Source: Hippasteria phrygiana
Taxonomy: Eukaryota > Echinodermata > Asteroidea > Valvatida > Goniasteridae
Assembly (NCBI GenBank): GCA_037893225.1
Contig: JAZGUH010000141.1
Coordinates: forward strand, 1 to 64,000
Reading direction: 5' to 3'
DNA length: 64,000 nucleotides
Shown: piece after piece, positions 40,901 to 53,700 of the stretch
How positions within the stretch are numbered: the first letter of the stretch is position 1
Layout of the letters: the number at the start of each line of letters is the position of its first letter
Notes under the pieces: model-generated
Told to the model about the DNA's origin: nothing
The model's input: the letters and a program-made list of their open reading frames with translations, nothing else
Database searches by the model: none
Translations under genes and position numbers: made by a program

Positions 40901-43900
40901 AGAATAATTTCATGAGGTGACAGATTGAATGTTCCATTCCACGAGGCGAAGCCGAGTGGAATGGACATTCCATCTGTCACCGAATGAAATTTTCTTACCA
41001 TTGCACGAATGTGAAACATTCATTAGGCCCCTATTTGTTTTATACAACGCCTGAATAAATCCGACATATTGCATGCATGGATTTCTTTGTGTACAACGTG
41101 CCGTTTACCTTCTCAGCATCGCCTAACGAGTTCCAATATTTCGTCGTCTGATAGGAAAACAAACCGCGGTTCGGAAACACCGTCCGCCATTCTGTGTGAA
41201 TGACAGCCTAGACTGGTTCCCGGTGCCCATACGTATATAATATACATTTGAAGTCCGAAGGACAACGGAGGGACCGGGAACCAGTCCAATGACAGCCGTG
41301 TTGCAGCGGCGGGGAAGTTCTATCAAACGCGTTACCGTTTGATAGAACCACGTGATAGAATTTGTTGGGCGGTGCGGGTTCGCGTCGTGCGATGGGACGA
41401 ATAATTCAATGCACGTGATCGACGATCCACCAATCAGATGGCGGGGATTTATTCAGGCGTTGTATAATAGACACTGTCAACCATAGACAATTCTGACCAA
41501 TGAACACCCTCAGGGGGATGGGGATCAGCCTTTCAGACCGACAGTTAGCTTATCATTCGGCATGATTTATGTGCCCATTGACTTCTTAGCAAGAGGCACC
41601 CCCTCTTCCCCCACCCCACCACCCCCCCCCCCCCCCCCCCGCCATTTCTGGTAGACAGGCTGTTTTCCCAAAAAAGTTGTTTGACCCAAGCTGTATGATT
41701 GCGCATGCCAGGGAAAGATAATCAGCCATGAACAAAGTATCAAAATACATTTTATAGCAGATATTCACCAATTCACAATGTACAGTAAACAAAACTGTAT
41801 GGGGTGCAACATAATAGTTCTAAGGTCAAGTGCGCGCGCCGGATCGCGGAGGGTGTTAAACTAGCGTGATGTTTACTGCAACAAAGGCAACGTCTTGGGT
41901 AACCTATAGACCCTTATGATACTTAAAGGAAACATGCTTCTCAAATTGACCGGATCACATTTTATTTCATAAATAAATTCATTTATATGTATTAAATGTG
42001 AATTAAAAGCCAAACTGGTTCAAGTGAAGTTTTAGTGTGATTATTTGCCGCTTAAAAATTGACCTCCCCTTTTTGAAATTTGTTGAGACTCAAATTGAGG
42101 GCGCTGTTCGTGACGTAGACCGAGGCACCGAAATTCATGGATCGACTCGATAGTCTGGACCCGGCCCGTATACACACACTAGGTCTACACGTGCAATTTC
42201 GTAAGTTGCAACAACAACTAACATCGAACTTACCCTGATTTTCTCCCTTTTAGCGAAGGCTCCTCGGGGAATGGGCCGTTTAACTGCGTTCGCCTATATC
42301 TTACTCACATCTGGGAACTTTGTCGGGATGGCAGTGGACTTGAGCATATTTTTAATGGTCATCCCAAAGGATTTGAAAATACCAGTATCGAAACACGACG
42401 GCTCAAAGTGGTCGCTACATAACGCTGAAAAGCTGCTGGGGCCGGACCACTTTGCTCTTGTCACCTTCACTTTCGCCGTCCAAATTATCCGATATTTCGC
42501 ATCAGTTGGAAATAAATGAAGGCTTACTCCATCCGTCGTTGTTTTGCTGCACCCAGCAGCCACACACCTTGTCGGCATGGCCGAAAAACACTATATTTTG
42601 CTTAGATTTTGGACGAAGAATTTTCGCCGTACATGTACACACAATGCATACCCGTGATGAATGGGTAATGTGCCTCGATCTACGTCACACACTTATGTTA
42701 ATGAGGGTCCCACTCAGGGGGCGGAGTAGCTTAGACAAACATTTTCAAAAATTGTTTTCTCATATTTAATCTGGGAAATAATTGTCTCTGGACACAAAAT
42801 ATCATTGTCAAGATAATACTTTATTGTTTTAAGCAGGAATAATGCAATATAAATCCTAAATCATGTTTCCTTTAAGAGTAGCAAAGATGTGTGCACTGAC
42901 ACTTGCACCCTTTTTCATTGGTAATATGACATTAATTCTGACCGAAAGCAAGATTGAAATACTTCAGTATGTTGGCATTCTCTTACCTCACCCAAGAGCT
43001 GTTTACTCAGTTGGTTGTTCTTTGTGGATGGCATTTGTACGGCCATTGCTGCAGCATGCTGTAATACATAATTAATATTTCAGCTTGTTTTAATATTTTT
43101 TATTACAAAAATACGGGCATAGGCCTATTAAAGATACATGTATACTGTCCGCGCTCTTCATCAAGTTAGATTTTTTTTTCTGAGTACTCTTTTCTCACAT
43201 GTTTTATTTTAACGAAAAACCCGGCTTTTTGTAATTTTTGGCGTCTGTAATCCTCCAAAAAGGTTTTATTCTCGGTTGCTTTCGCGCATCTAATGCACAC
43301 AAAAATATGCCCGAATTATTGTTAGAGACGCAAATAATTCGATATCTGTAACGTAATTATTCAAAAACTAAAACGTGGCTGGGTTTTTTCTCTCGATTTA
43401 GAAAGTGATAATCTCGTCCCTATGGCGATCATACCTCCCAAAATGGCGTCGTTATAGCGCCCTCATTAGCTTAAAAATGCCTAACCTATCAACTTACGGT
43501 CATGTTCATGAAAGCATGGTTGTAGCCAAACAATACTTGTTGTAATGCAGGGACTGACATGGGCTGTCGGAGTACCTCGGAAGCAAAAACCTACAAGAAA
43601 GAACCAAAAAACGGGTCGAAATTCGAAACAAGAGGTTTGGTTGAGGTTCAGGGGCGGATCTGAAAATAGCAGTCTCAAGCATCCTGTGAAATGGCACCTG
43701 GTGTGCTGTCGTTTTCAAGAAAAGTGGAAATTTATATCGTTTTCCAACGATTGTCGGCCGACATAAATAGTCTAGTTCCCCGACCTGATAATTCCCTGAC
43801 TCTTCGTTTTGTCTAAAGTATGGTCAGGGAACCAGACTACTATAGAACATAATTGTTTTCCATATGACGCACGATATGGGACAGAGGGAACCACCCTCTT

Positions 43901-44677
43901 TTGTGTTGGTCATTGTGTTCCCGGAATCTCAGGAATTCTTTTCAGAGGTCTAGGGGGATGTGTTAGGTCACAATAGTCTGGAGAGTGTATAGTGTATAGG
44001 GACAAAAGGGGGGTACCCCTCTGCCCCATATCGTGCTGGGTATACAGTATTGTTATCTCTCTGTTTTCCCAGCATCTATGCACGCAAAACAGGTCAGTGT
44101 TACAGTATTTGCTATATAGCACGCCATAAAATTATAACCCCCAAATCAATTTATTTTTGAAAATTACGCAAATGTTGTACACCACATTGAAATGGAATGG
44201 AAAGTAAGCCCCCCGTAAATCTTTTTTTGGCAAATAAAAAGGGTGATCTAACCTGGCCAAAACTATTACAATCGACACTGAAATTGGAGATGGTGAGCGT
44301 AGACATTGCGCCTGGACACGCCTCCCTGCAAACAAAATCAAAAGTCCTCATCGATTATCAATTTTCAAATATACATGCAAACAATAAACAAAAAAATACA
44401 CAGTCCTAAGGCCGCCAGTGGCGCACCCAGGTACTTTTCGTTGGGGGGGGGGGGGGGGGGGGGGGGGGAGGGGGGATGGGAAAGAGGGGAAGAGGGGGCA
44501 AGTCAACATTTTAAAATGTTGACTGCGAAACGTCGCGGTCCACGTCGTTGACTACATCGTACCAGCGGTATAAGTATTGCTTTCATTATTGCTTACCACG
44601 AGGAATAACTTACTCCGTTTTATTAAAAATTTGTTTTTTGTTTGTTTGTTTGTTTGGTTTTTATTTGTTGGTTGTTT

Positions 44678-44728
<51 letters not shown>

Positions 44729-47700
44729 TTTGGGGGGGGTTCCAGTTATGTGCGGCGCTTGAAATAACCTTTACACATCTGTCCAGACTAAACACATATC
44801 AGCACACACAGACCATGGGGTGGTTCCCCTTAACAACAAACAATTCACATTTTCCACGGGGGGAGAGGTTGGGCAAAGGCTCCCAGGGGGCAGTTGCTAC
44901 TTTGTCCCCTCTAGCTACGCCACTTGGCTCCGCTAATACCACAAGCGCAGCACGGCGTAAAGTAAGTCAAAGCTGAACATTCCGTGCTAGCGTCGAGCGT
45001 AGGAACTAACATGACAGCGTGGTTTGGCACTCAGAAGGGACACACACCTGTTTGCAACATAGCAAAACACGTCATTTCCCCGCACTTTTTTTCTGATTCA
45101 AAGATCCAAGATACGAATTTTGAGGATTTGTTTTGGTAATTGTAACGTATAGTTAGGCCTAAAATCACATCTGGACACAAAAAAAGACTGTGGCGATTTA
45201 CATGCAAAATCTCCCCTTTCCGTTTCCTAGTGAAAACCAATGAAAAGCCATCCTTTTTACCCCTAGCTTCTCTGTGGTTATTACTACTGTGTGGAGGGGC
45301 AGATCTGGGGGAGGCTTTGGGGCTCCCCTCCCCCTCCGTAACATTTTTAAGTTCCAATTAATGAGCGGAAACTTACTGTACATTGGCCGTAGTAATCCAG
45401 ATATTGTCAAGCGGGAGTCCGGTGTCGAACTCATGCAGCAACTCGTAGCGGGACGGAACATCAAATGTCGTGATGGCACGAGCCTAAAAACATTACAATT
45501 ACAAGTTTTTGTTACTAAATTGCATTGACTACGCTATGAGATAACTACGAAAAAACTACGATGGGGTCCACATTCCCCAGACATTTTTCAGAACAGAAAC
45601 ACAAAGTTTCCCGTGCAGTTGATGCGTAGTTGTGCACCGGTTATCCATTATATACGTCTGAGGACTTGGAACAATAGGGGATTAGTGATTGCAATACAAC
45701 TGAGGACCTGAGCCCAAGTCCTCGGTAGTGTTCATGTAAAAAACTATATGGGACTTGTTGTCCAAACAATGGGAACAATGGAAGTGAACTGGACCAGGAG
45801 CCCGGGGGGGGGGGGGGGGGGTCAGCCCAGCTGCAAAGTTAACAAATTTTCATGTATATCTATAGCAATGATCCACGTGCATGCTGATGTAAGGAAATGG
45901 ACGTCTGCCGGGCACACTGTGGTGGGTGTGGTCAGAAGGGCTATAAAAAAAGGCCCCAAAATTGAGCTAGCCTAGCTGGTGAGTTAACCCGATGAAACCT
46001 ACTGGAAAATGTTCGGCATAGTCCCAGGTGTCATGAATGGCCACTGCCAGACATTTTCAAAGGTGAAGTGTGCCCGCTAGACAAAAAAAAACCTGTACAG
46101 GAGGGGGCGTGGCCGTAAACCCCTCCCGTTCCTTTTCGCGGATACAGTTGCAACGCGACGATAGAGAAAATTGTGAAACCAGTTTCTATAGATGCCTTGA
46201 CGCTTGTAGAAAATAAAAATGTAACTTAAGAGTAATTTAAGATCAGACTAATTAACTTAAGAGCCGGCCTTTTTACTAACATTAAAAAAATTATATTTTG
46301 AAAGCCGGTCTTTGACTGACTCTAGTAATTTACTTTGGTTCTTATGTCAAGTAACTTGAAAATACCTGTTATGACAAAATATAAAACGTTTACTACACCT
46401 GAAGCAAATACATGGTATCCCCGACGGCAGCCCATTCGATGTCCCGTGCGTCAGAGAAACATTCATCCAACTGTTGAGAAGAAACGTAGGCCTTTGCATG
46501 AAAAATACAGCATTCGAAGATTATGTTTGACAACTACATGTCATTGGTTACTTTGTAATACAGAACTGTGCATTGGATATGTTGTCTTCTGGCTGTATAT
46601 CCACATGTTTATGTTATCTTCTTGATTTATACACTCGGGGTATTGGACGAAAATAATGTGTCTTAATTACTTTTATATTTGCACGGGGTTGTACCAGAGT
46701 TGTAATGACTCGAGTCAAAATAACTCGACTCGAGTCTGACTCGAGTCACGATTTTTGGCGACTCGACTTCGGCTGAATCTATTTGCATTGATATGGGGAA
46801 ATTCAGACTAAATGTCGCTAGACTACGTCAGTGTTCAGTACCAAGATGTTCACTTAAAAAGTGGTATAAAAAGTCGCGAGATTCGCACGCTCTATTGAAA
46901 AGTATTATGCTTTAAAAAGAAATGCAGTACTTTACCATGAGTGCGATCCTCCCCAGTCTCAGGCACATTTTATCTGATATTGAGCAACTTGCTGCCTTGG
47001 AGTCAGTCTGGTGAGTGGTCTGGGTGCCGCCTCCCTCTGTCAATATTCAGATAAAAAAATGTAAAGACTGAATTATCTAAAATTGTTTAAAGTCAGATCA
47101 AATGCTAACTTGTTCATCAGAAATAAAATCCAATTGAGATGATGTTGCAATATCCATAAGCTATGATATGCAAATACGCCATTTGCGAGTTAAATTTGAA
47201 TAACATCTGGTACACTGACGTGCTCAAAATGCTTTGCACATTTTAACTTTGAATTCGCCAGACCAAAGAGACTGTTACTATATCACGTGATTCGGGGCAA
47301 GCCTTAGGCTGCGTCCGAATCGCTTGTCTAGGGCTATTGTCTGGGTGTTCGTTCATTACAACTACGCGTGACGTAGCCGTAGCTGTAGCTCTAGAAGGCC
47401 CATTTCGGACACGGCCTTATGCTAGCAACCCCCAGCTCCGGAATGGTCTGGTGCTTTGTGCCAATGTATTGGTGCTGAGCGTCTCTTACGTAACTATGCA
47501 AAAGCTTGCCCCGAATCGTGTGATATAGCAACAGTGTCTTTGGTCTGGATAATTCAAAGTTAAAATGTGCAAAGCATATAGAGCAAGTCAGTGACCAGAT
47601 GTTATTCAAATTTAACTCGCAAATGGCTTATTAACAAACAAACAAACAAACAACACAAAAACAACAACAACTCACCAAAAATAATTAAATTCATGAATTT

Positions 47701-50700
47701 TCAAGTGGGGGTGGAATTCTTATAATATTCATTATCCACATCCCTATGCCCCATGACACAACTCCACCAATCCCCACGACTGTCTTTTTTTTCCCAATTT
47801 AAATTTTAAAAATATATATCAGAGACGACAATTTGTCCTAATTTGAAGACTGCGAGGCCTACCTGTCACAGATATGGCCTCCTCCTTGCGTCCAATCGTC
47901 TTCTTACCAATGGTCAGTTTCTTGTTGTCGTCCACGTGAAGCGTTATTGTGTCTGCTTCAGTCGTACCTGACACTACGGACTAAAACATCACGATCGTTC
48001 TTGTACTTATTTAGAGGTCATTTTGTGGGCATGGTTTTAGTATAGAAGAGACCAATTGAGACAAATTCAAAACCATCTATTTTTTTCTTTAAAAAAGAAT
48101 GCGTTTAAAACTGCAGCCCCTCATCATTTTAAAGCATCCAAACAAGATAAAGCCTCTGCCTGCTGACTAGCCGAGGACGTGGGTCCAAGGTCGTATCCAT
48201 GACAACCAGATCAGGGCACATGGCCACAAAATGTGTTTTTGGAAAATATGTTGTTTTTTTTTTGACATAATGTTTTTGTACATAACATTATGTTAATTTT
48301 AATATCAAATTGGACCCAGAATGATACATGTCTTTGCAATCAATCATGTAGAAATTCTATTCCCTTCTTTTTTTTCGAAATTTTAGATGCAGTGTTTCTC
48401 TTTCTATCTCTCAATGGAGCTTGGTCAACAGCTAAACTTGATTAGTTCAAACCGAAAATTGAAATAGGAGATTATGACAACATTACAGGGGCAGCAATAA
48501 GAATTGAGCTTTTCATCAGAGAATTTCAAAAAGATTTAGTGACTTTATTTTACCTCTCCGAGACCGTAGTTTGAATTGATGATGATCCTGGCTGGATTGC
48601 CGGTCATTGGGTCACGGCTAAATGCAACACCTGAAGCAGCATAACATTACAAATTAATCATCTAATGACTTCTTGTTATTATTGGCACTTATGTATTTTC
48701 TTTTTAAGTTTCGGGTTCAAACCATGTGCTCCAGGAGAGGATTAGGATGATATTCTGTTTTTCCGGATGATGATAGCTGTAGTATGAAAATGGAAGCACC
48801 AATCCCACAACTAATTCAGTGGTGACCGAAAAGGCATCGACACTTACCCGCGCTTTCTGCGGGGACAATTTCTTGGACAACTACCGCCATGGCGGAGTCC
48901 ACTACCTGGCCGTACTGTCTGCAAAACGGACAGCAAACATTCAAAATTAGGACTGGGTTTCTACACCTTGACGGATAGGCATAGAGTAGGAAAATGTGCC
49001 TCTTGGGTGAATTTGCTGAGAAGTCGCTCAACTCAAAACGTTGCTGAGCAAAGGAAAAGTTTCGCCTGGTGTTTTACTAACCACAAACTGTTGCTCAAAA
49101 AATAGATCTGAACCAGTAATGTTTAAAAATTCTAATTTGGATTTTTCACCTTCTGTACTGGACGGCCTGGAACGTGAAACTAGACGCCCAGCATTCCTGA
49201 ACGGCCTGGTATATCTGTTTATTAAAAAGGGACGAACAAATAATTTTGATTATGTCAGCTTTCATGGTGAAGACATTATTAAACAATTATCTTGGCAAAC
49301 CTTGGAGGAAAGAAGGGATTATTACTTAGCCTGTTTAATGTATAAATGTGTTCACGGGATTGCTCCAATTCGACTATGTAATGACATAGAAATGTATTTC
49401 GATAGACATGGTTTTAACACTAGAAATGCTGATTCTTTAAATGTTGTCTTCCCTAGACCCAATGTTGAAAGTTTTAAGCAGTCGTATAAGTATGCAGGTG
49501 CAAATGGCTGGAATAACATTCCTTCATCAATTCAGATGTCCCCATCCTTTTATAACTTTAAATTTGTATATAAGAAACTTTATTTTAAGTGATTTAATAT
49601 GATTTTTTTGTATTGTTATAATTGTTGATTAGCTTTATATTGTGTTATTTGTCTTATTTTTTATCATTCTACAGGACATTGATGGAAAACAGCCTATGCT
49701 GATCATTTTATCCTGTTTAAAGATATTTATTTAATAAATAAATCAATCAATCAATCAATCAAATATTCATATTTATTTGATACGACATTTATTATAATGT
49801 AATGTAATGCGTCATAATAGATCCATGGAAATTGGGAGGTTAGATGCAAATTAATAAAAAAAATGATGAGTCAACTGGGCAAGAACTGTGTTGTACTGTA
49901 ATGGGATTAGGCCAAGTTAAAAAAAAACATGTTTAGCGTCCGGGTTTAAAAAAGAAAAGGAATTGGAGGAGGGACATTTTATTTTATATTTTCAAGATGG
50001 CCGCCATTCTTTTTAATATTTCCGACAACCATAGGTTTTTCAACTGTTCAAAGACGCAAAAATCAAAGACACATGTTGAGAATTTAACATGTTTACAGTG
50101 TTTTAGTTTTATTAAGCTTGTAGCTCGCTTTCACATAAATGAAAGTAATGTTGTCATTTTCCACTGGTAAAAACAAGAATAAATGAAAGTAATGTTGTAA
50201 TTTTCCACTGGTAAAAATACAAAAAAATCCAGGCGGCCCTCCAAAAGGAAGAGGGTGGGGACGCTAAACATGTTTTGTCTTACTTCGCCTTATTAAGCTG
50301 GCTTTCCATTAGTGCGTTCTTAGCTCGTTTTGTGTCCGCTGCGTTTTAGGCCTATTGTAAGCTATGGTAAGTAAAGACATTCGACACAAAACTACAGTAA
50401 AACGAACTTATGGAAAGCCACGATACCTTTTCAAGACCATTTATTCCAAGGAAGGTCTCCATCTGCCCGGCAGCTGACGTCAGTGATGAATCTTCACCTG
50501 TACGGTCATACAATCCGTTCAAACATCGAAAACAAACATTGTGTTCCTCCTGCTGACTCGTTAATTCGGTCTTTCAATCCCAAACTTCGTTGGGTCGGCA
50601 CTTTCAAAAATATACAAACTTTACAACACTCCGATTTCATTTGCACAAAATCTGGTACTTGTGTAGATATTGTGTCGGCTCAAGTGAAATGAAGTAAACA

Positions 50701-53700
50701 TAATTCTTTTTACCCCGGAACTGAGGTTTTTAAAGCGAATATTGCCCTATACATTAACACTGTATGAATAGGAGCGTCCCGCTCCTCATTCAGAAATTAA
50801 ACCTTATTCACTGTTACTTATCGTCGGTCGACTTTTTGATGTGGTTCTCATTGCAAAGCTTATAACTTAAATAATACTAACAAATAAGAAATTCGATTTG
50901 GAAATGTATTTTTGGGGTGTCACTCCCAAGGAGCACGGACAAGCACCTATAGGGAAAGACCTACCTATGAAAGACAAGAACTGTACAGACCTGTACAGTA
51001 CATAGTTTGGTCTCTACCGTTCTGTGACCAAGACCCGTGTTTTGTGTTTAGCATGAGTGTTAAATAATAAAACAAAATGTCTTCCTACCAACGGCCGATG
51101 AGCGAACAGCGTATGTCTTGGCGCCCTCTGTGTCTTCAAATGTCTTGGTGAAGATTCCAGCAATCTCATCCTTGATCTGATTAGAGATGGCCGTCTTGGC
51201 GATCAGAGCAACAGTCCTTTAAGAAAATGAGGGAAGAAATATTGATGCCCATATTTGAAATTATTCTGATATTTAGACTTTATACTGGTGGAGAAACTGA
51301 GATTAGACAGCAGTTTTCAACAGTTTGATGATCTTGTCACGAGATACGAATAAAGACGACCCAGTCTGGGGAACAGCGCATGCGCGATGTATGGAAGATG
51401 TGGCAATAGCTTTCCAATACTGTTTTAAAAAAAGTTTTAGATTTGTGAAAATAGAAAGGGGAAGTGGTAGAGTTGTAGTCGAGTCCCTGCAAGTCCGGTC
51501 ACAAGTAACTGGATGAACAATGACAAAGGAATGCCTTTGTCAAAGCTCATTTGAATAGCTTGTGATTGGGATTAGGAATTAGGAATGGAGGGCTTGTGAT
51601 GGACTTGCAGGGACTTACAGGGACTTGCAGGGACTGACGGACTCGACTACATCCCTGGGAAGTAGTATGCTCTCCCCCCCCCCCCCCCCCCCCCCCCCAA
51701 GTCTCCAATGAAAAAAAGTACCCCTAGTCCATTGCAAAATAGAGCAACTTTCGGGTGCAGTTCCAACACAATCTCTTAGAAATACAATCTTATGGTCTGT
51801 TTAGAGCTAGAATCCTTCATTTTTACAAAGCTGAACTGCATGGCATACCAAACTGTCTATATATTACCGAACGACCCCCGATAAAACTCGCAAAAAATCT
51901 TTCCGCACAAAACCATCGGTCCAGATGGTTTCGTGCACAAATTGAAGAAACAATCAGAGCAAGGGTAACACGACTCGAGCCGGTTAACCAATGAGAACAC
52001 GAATGCTTGTAATTAGTATTCAGTGGGCGGGAGTATCGTCCGCTTTTTGCAAACGGCATTAATGCGAGGTTTTATCAAGACGTTTCTGGTACTAAGAGAT
52101 GTCCTGGGGCATGCAGATTGTGATCCATACACCATTTCATGAGTCTTATCAACAAGTACCTCTCGCATGTTGTCAACGGGTCACCCTCCCGTACAGTGCA
52201 TGATACTTCCTGAAGTTCTTTCAAAGCTTTCTTCAGATCCTTGTTGTTCTGTCAAGAAAAAAATGTGGATTGTTTGACGAAGAAAAACATGTATTAGAAA
52301 AACACTCTCGCATTCAAAACTGTTGAATCAAAAACAGCGGTACAGGTCACAAACTGGATTATTCAAAATCACAATTATTAGGTTAAAGTTTTGACTCTGA
52401 AGCTTTGTGTAGTGGGCTATAAAGGGAGATCTTGACGACAATAGTACCATAACGAGCGACAAAGCCCCTACTGCATGGTCAAAAACAAATTACAGAAACC
52501 CTTGATTGCATTACCTCTAGGTGTTTCTTATACGCTGCCGTTGTTATGCAGAAGCCCGGTGGAACTTCATACTATAATGAATGGGGAGAGGACAGTAGGT
52601 GTAATTGGTTTAAATTTGCTTAACTTAAATGGAGTTATTAATATGAGCCAATCAATCACTAATAACTGATTGAAGCTATTAATCGATTCATAAATGCCAA
52701 ATGAATATAGCCAGCACATTTTTTGTAGATGCATGGTTTTGTTGGCTAGCAAGATTCACTCTCATTTAATGGTGATGAACGTTCTATTATAGTCTCACGA
52801 AGATGTAGGCCTATTTAAGATTGTCTAAGCGTTTTTAAATCTTTTGTCAATCACTCGCACAATTCAGCAGCATTTAGGGCGTGTAGCCCCTCCCCAAAGA
52901 AATTCAGAGTACACTGCAAAAGCTCTGGCGTTAGATTTTTAACATCTAATGTATTTCGATACTTTGGGTGTTAAAAGATTGGTGTTAAAATAACACCACC
53001 ATATAGACTTACAACCGGATGGATGACGTTCATTCAGGGTCTTTAAGTATGTAATGCGTGAATGAAACACTAAAATAAGTGCTATTTTTAATTCAAAATC
53101 GGGGTGTTTGGGTAACACAATGCTTTTTCCCAAAATAAACACCGCAGCAAAATTAAGTAACACTATTTCAGTGTTCAAATTGAAACTTTTTATTCTTACA
53201 ATTAAACATCACGGAAGACTCAATTGACACCAGGGTTTTCTCAGAAATGTTAGCTAGGAAGTCATAGTTTCGAATACCGCCCGAGTAAGCCTGTGAATTT
53301 TGTTCTTTTCACACAGGCTCTCGGAAAGCACTGAGCATATATACAGTGCTTCATTATTACGTCGGGAAAGGGCAAAAAGAGAAAATCTCTGTTCTAATTT
53401 ACATCATCATCCACGACGCAAATTTCATCTTCACATTGGCTGAAATTGTTGTTAATCTTAATTTTGGAACTGGGGGTAATGACACATAAGCCCTTGCCAA
53501 AATAGACACCAAGAAAGGGCTAAATTTTACACCGACAATGTAATTCTAACACCATCATTTCCAAGCCGTTTCATAAACCAGGCTCTCGAAAAATGATAAA
53601 GTTACATAAATCATTATTAAGCCCCGGGATTTTTATTTTGGTTATACTTTCCGTCTACATTCACACACCTCGACCGGTAGTTGGTACTGCAAGAACACCA

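Noticed and set aside
44548..44976. 142-codon + strand frame
   Set aside because: Most of it is a (TTG)n microsatellite read as a valine run.
48816..49031. Reading the PEP synthase-like exon 48918-48848 as part of a longer single exon
   Set aside because: The upstream part lacks family similarity, and an AG acceptor in the right phase lies at 48919-48920.
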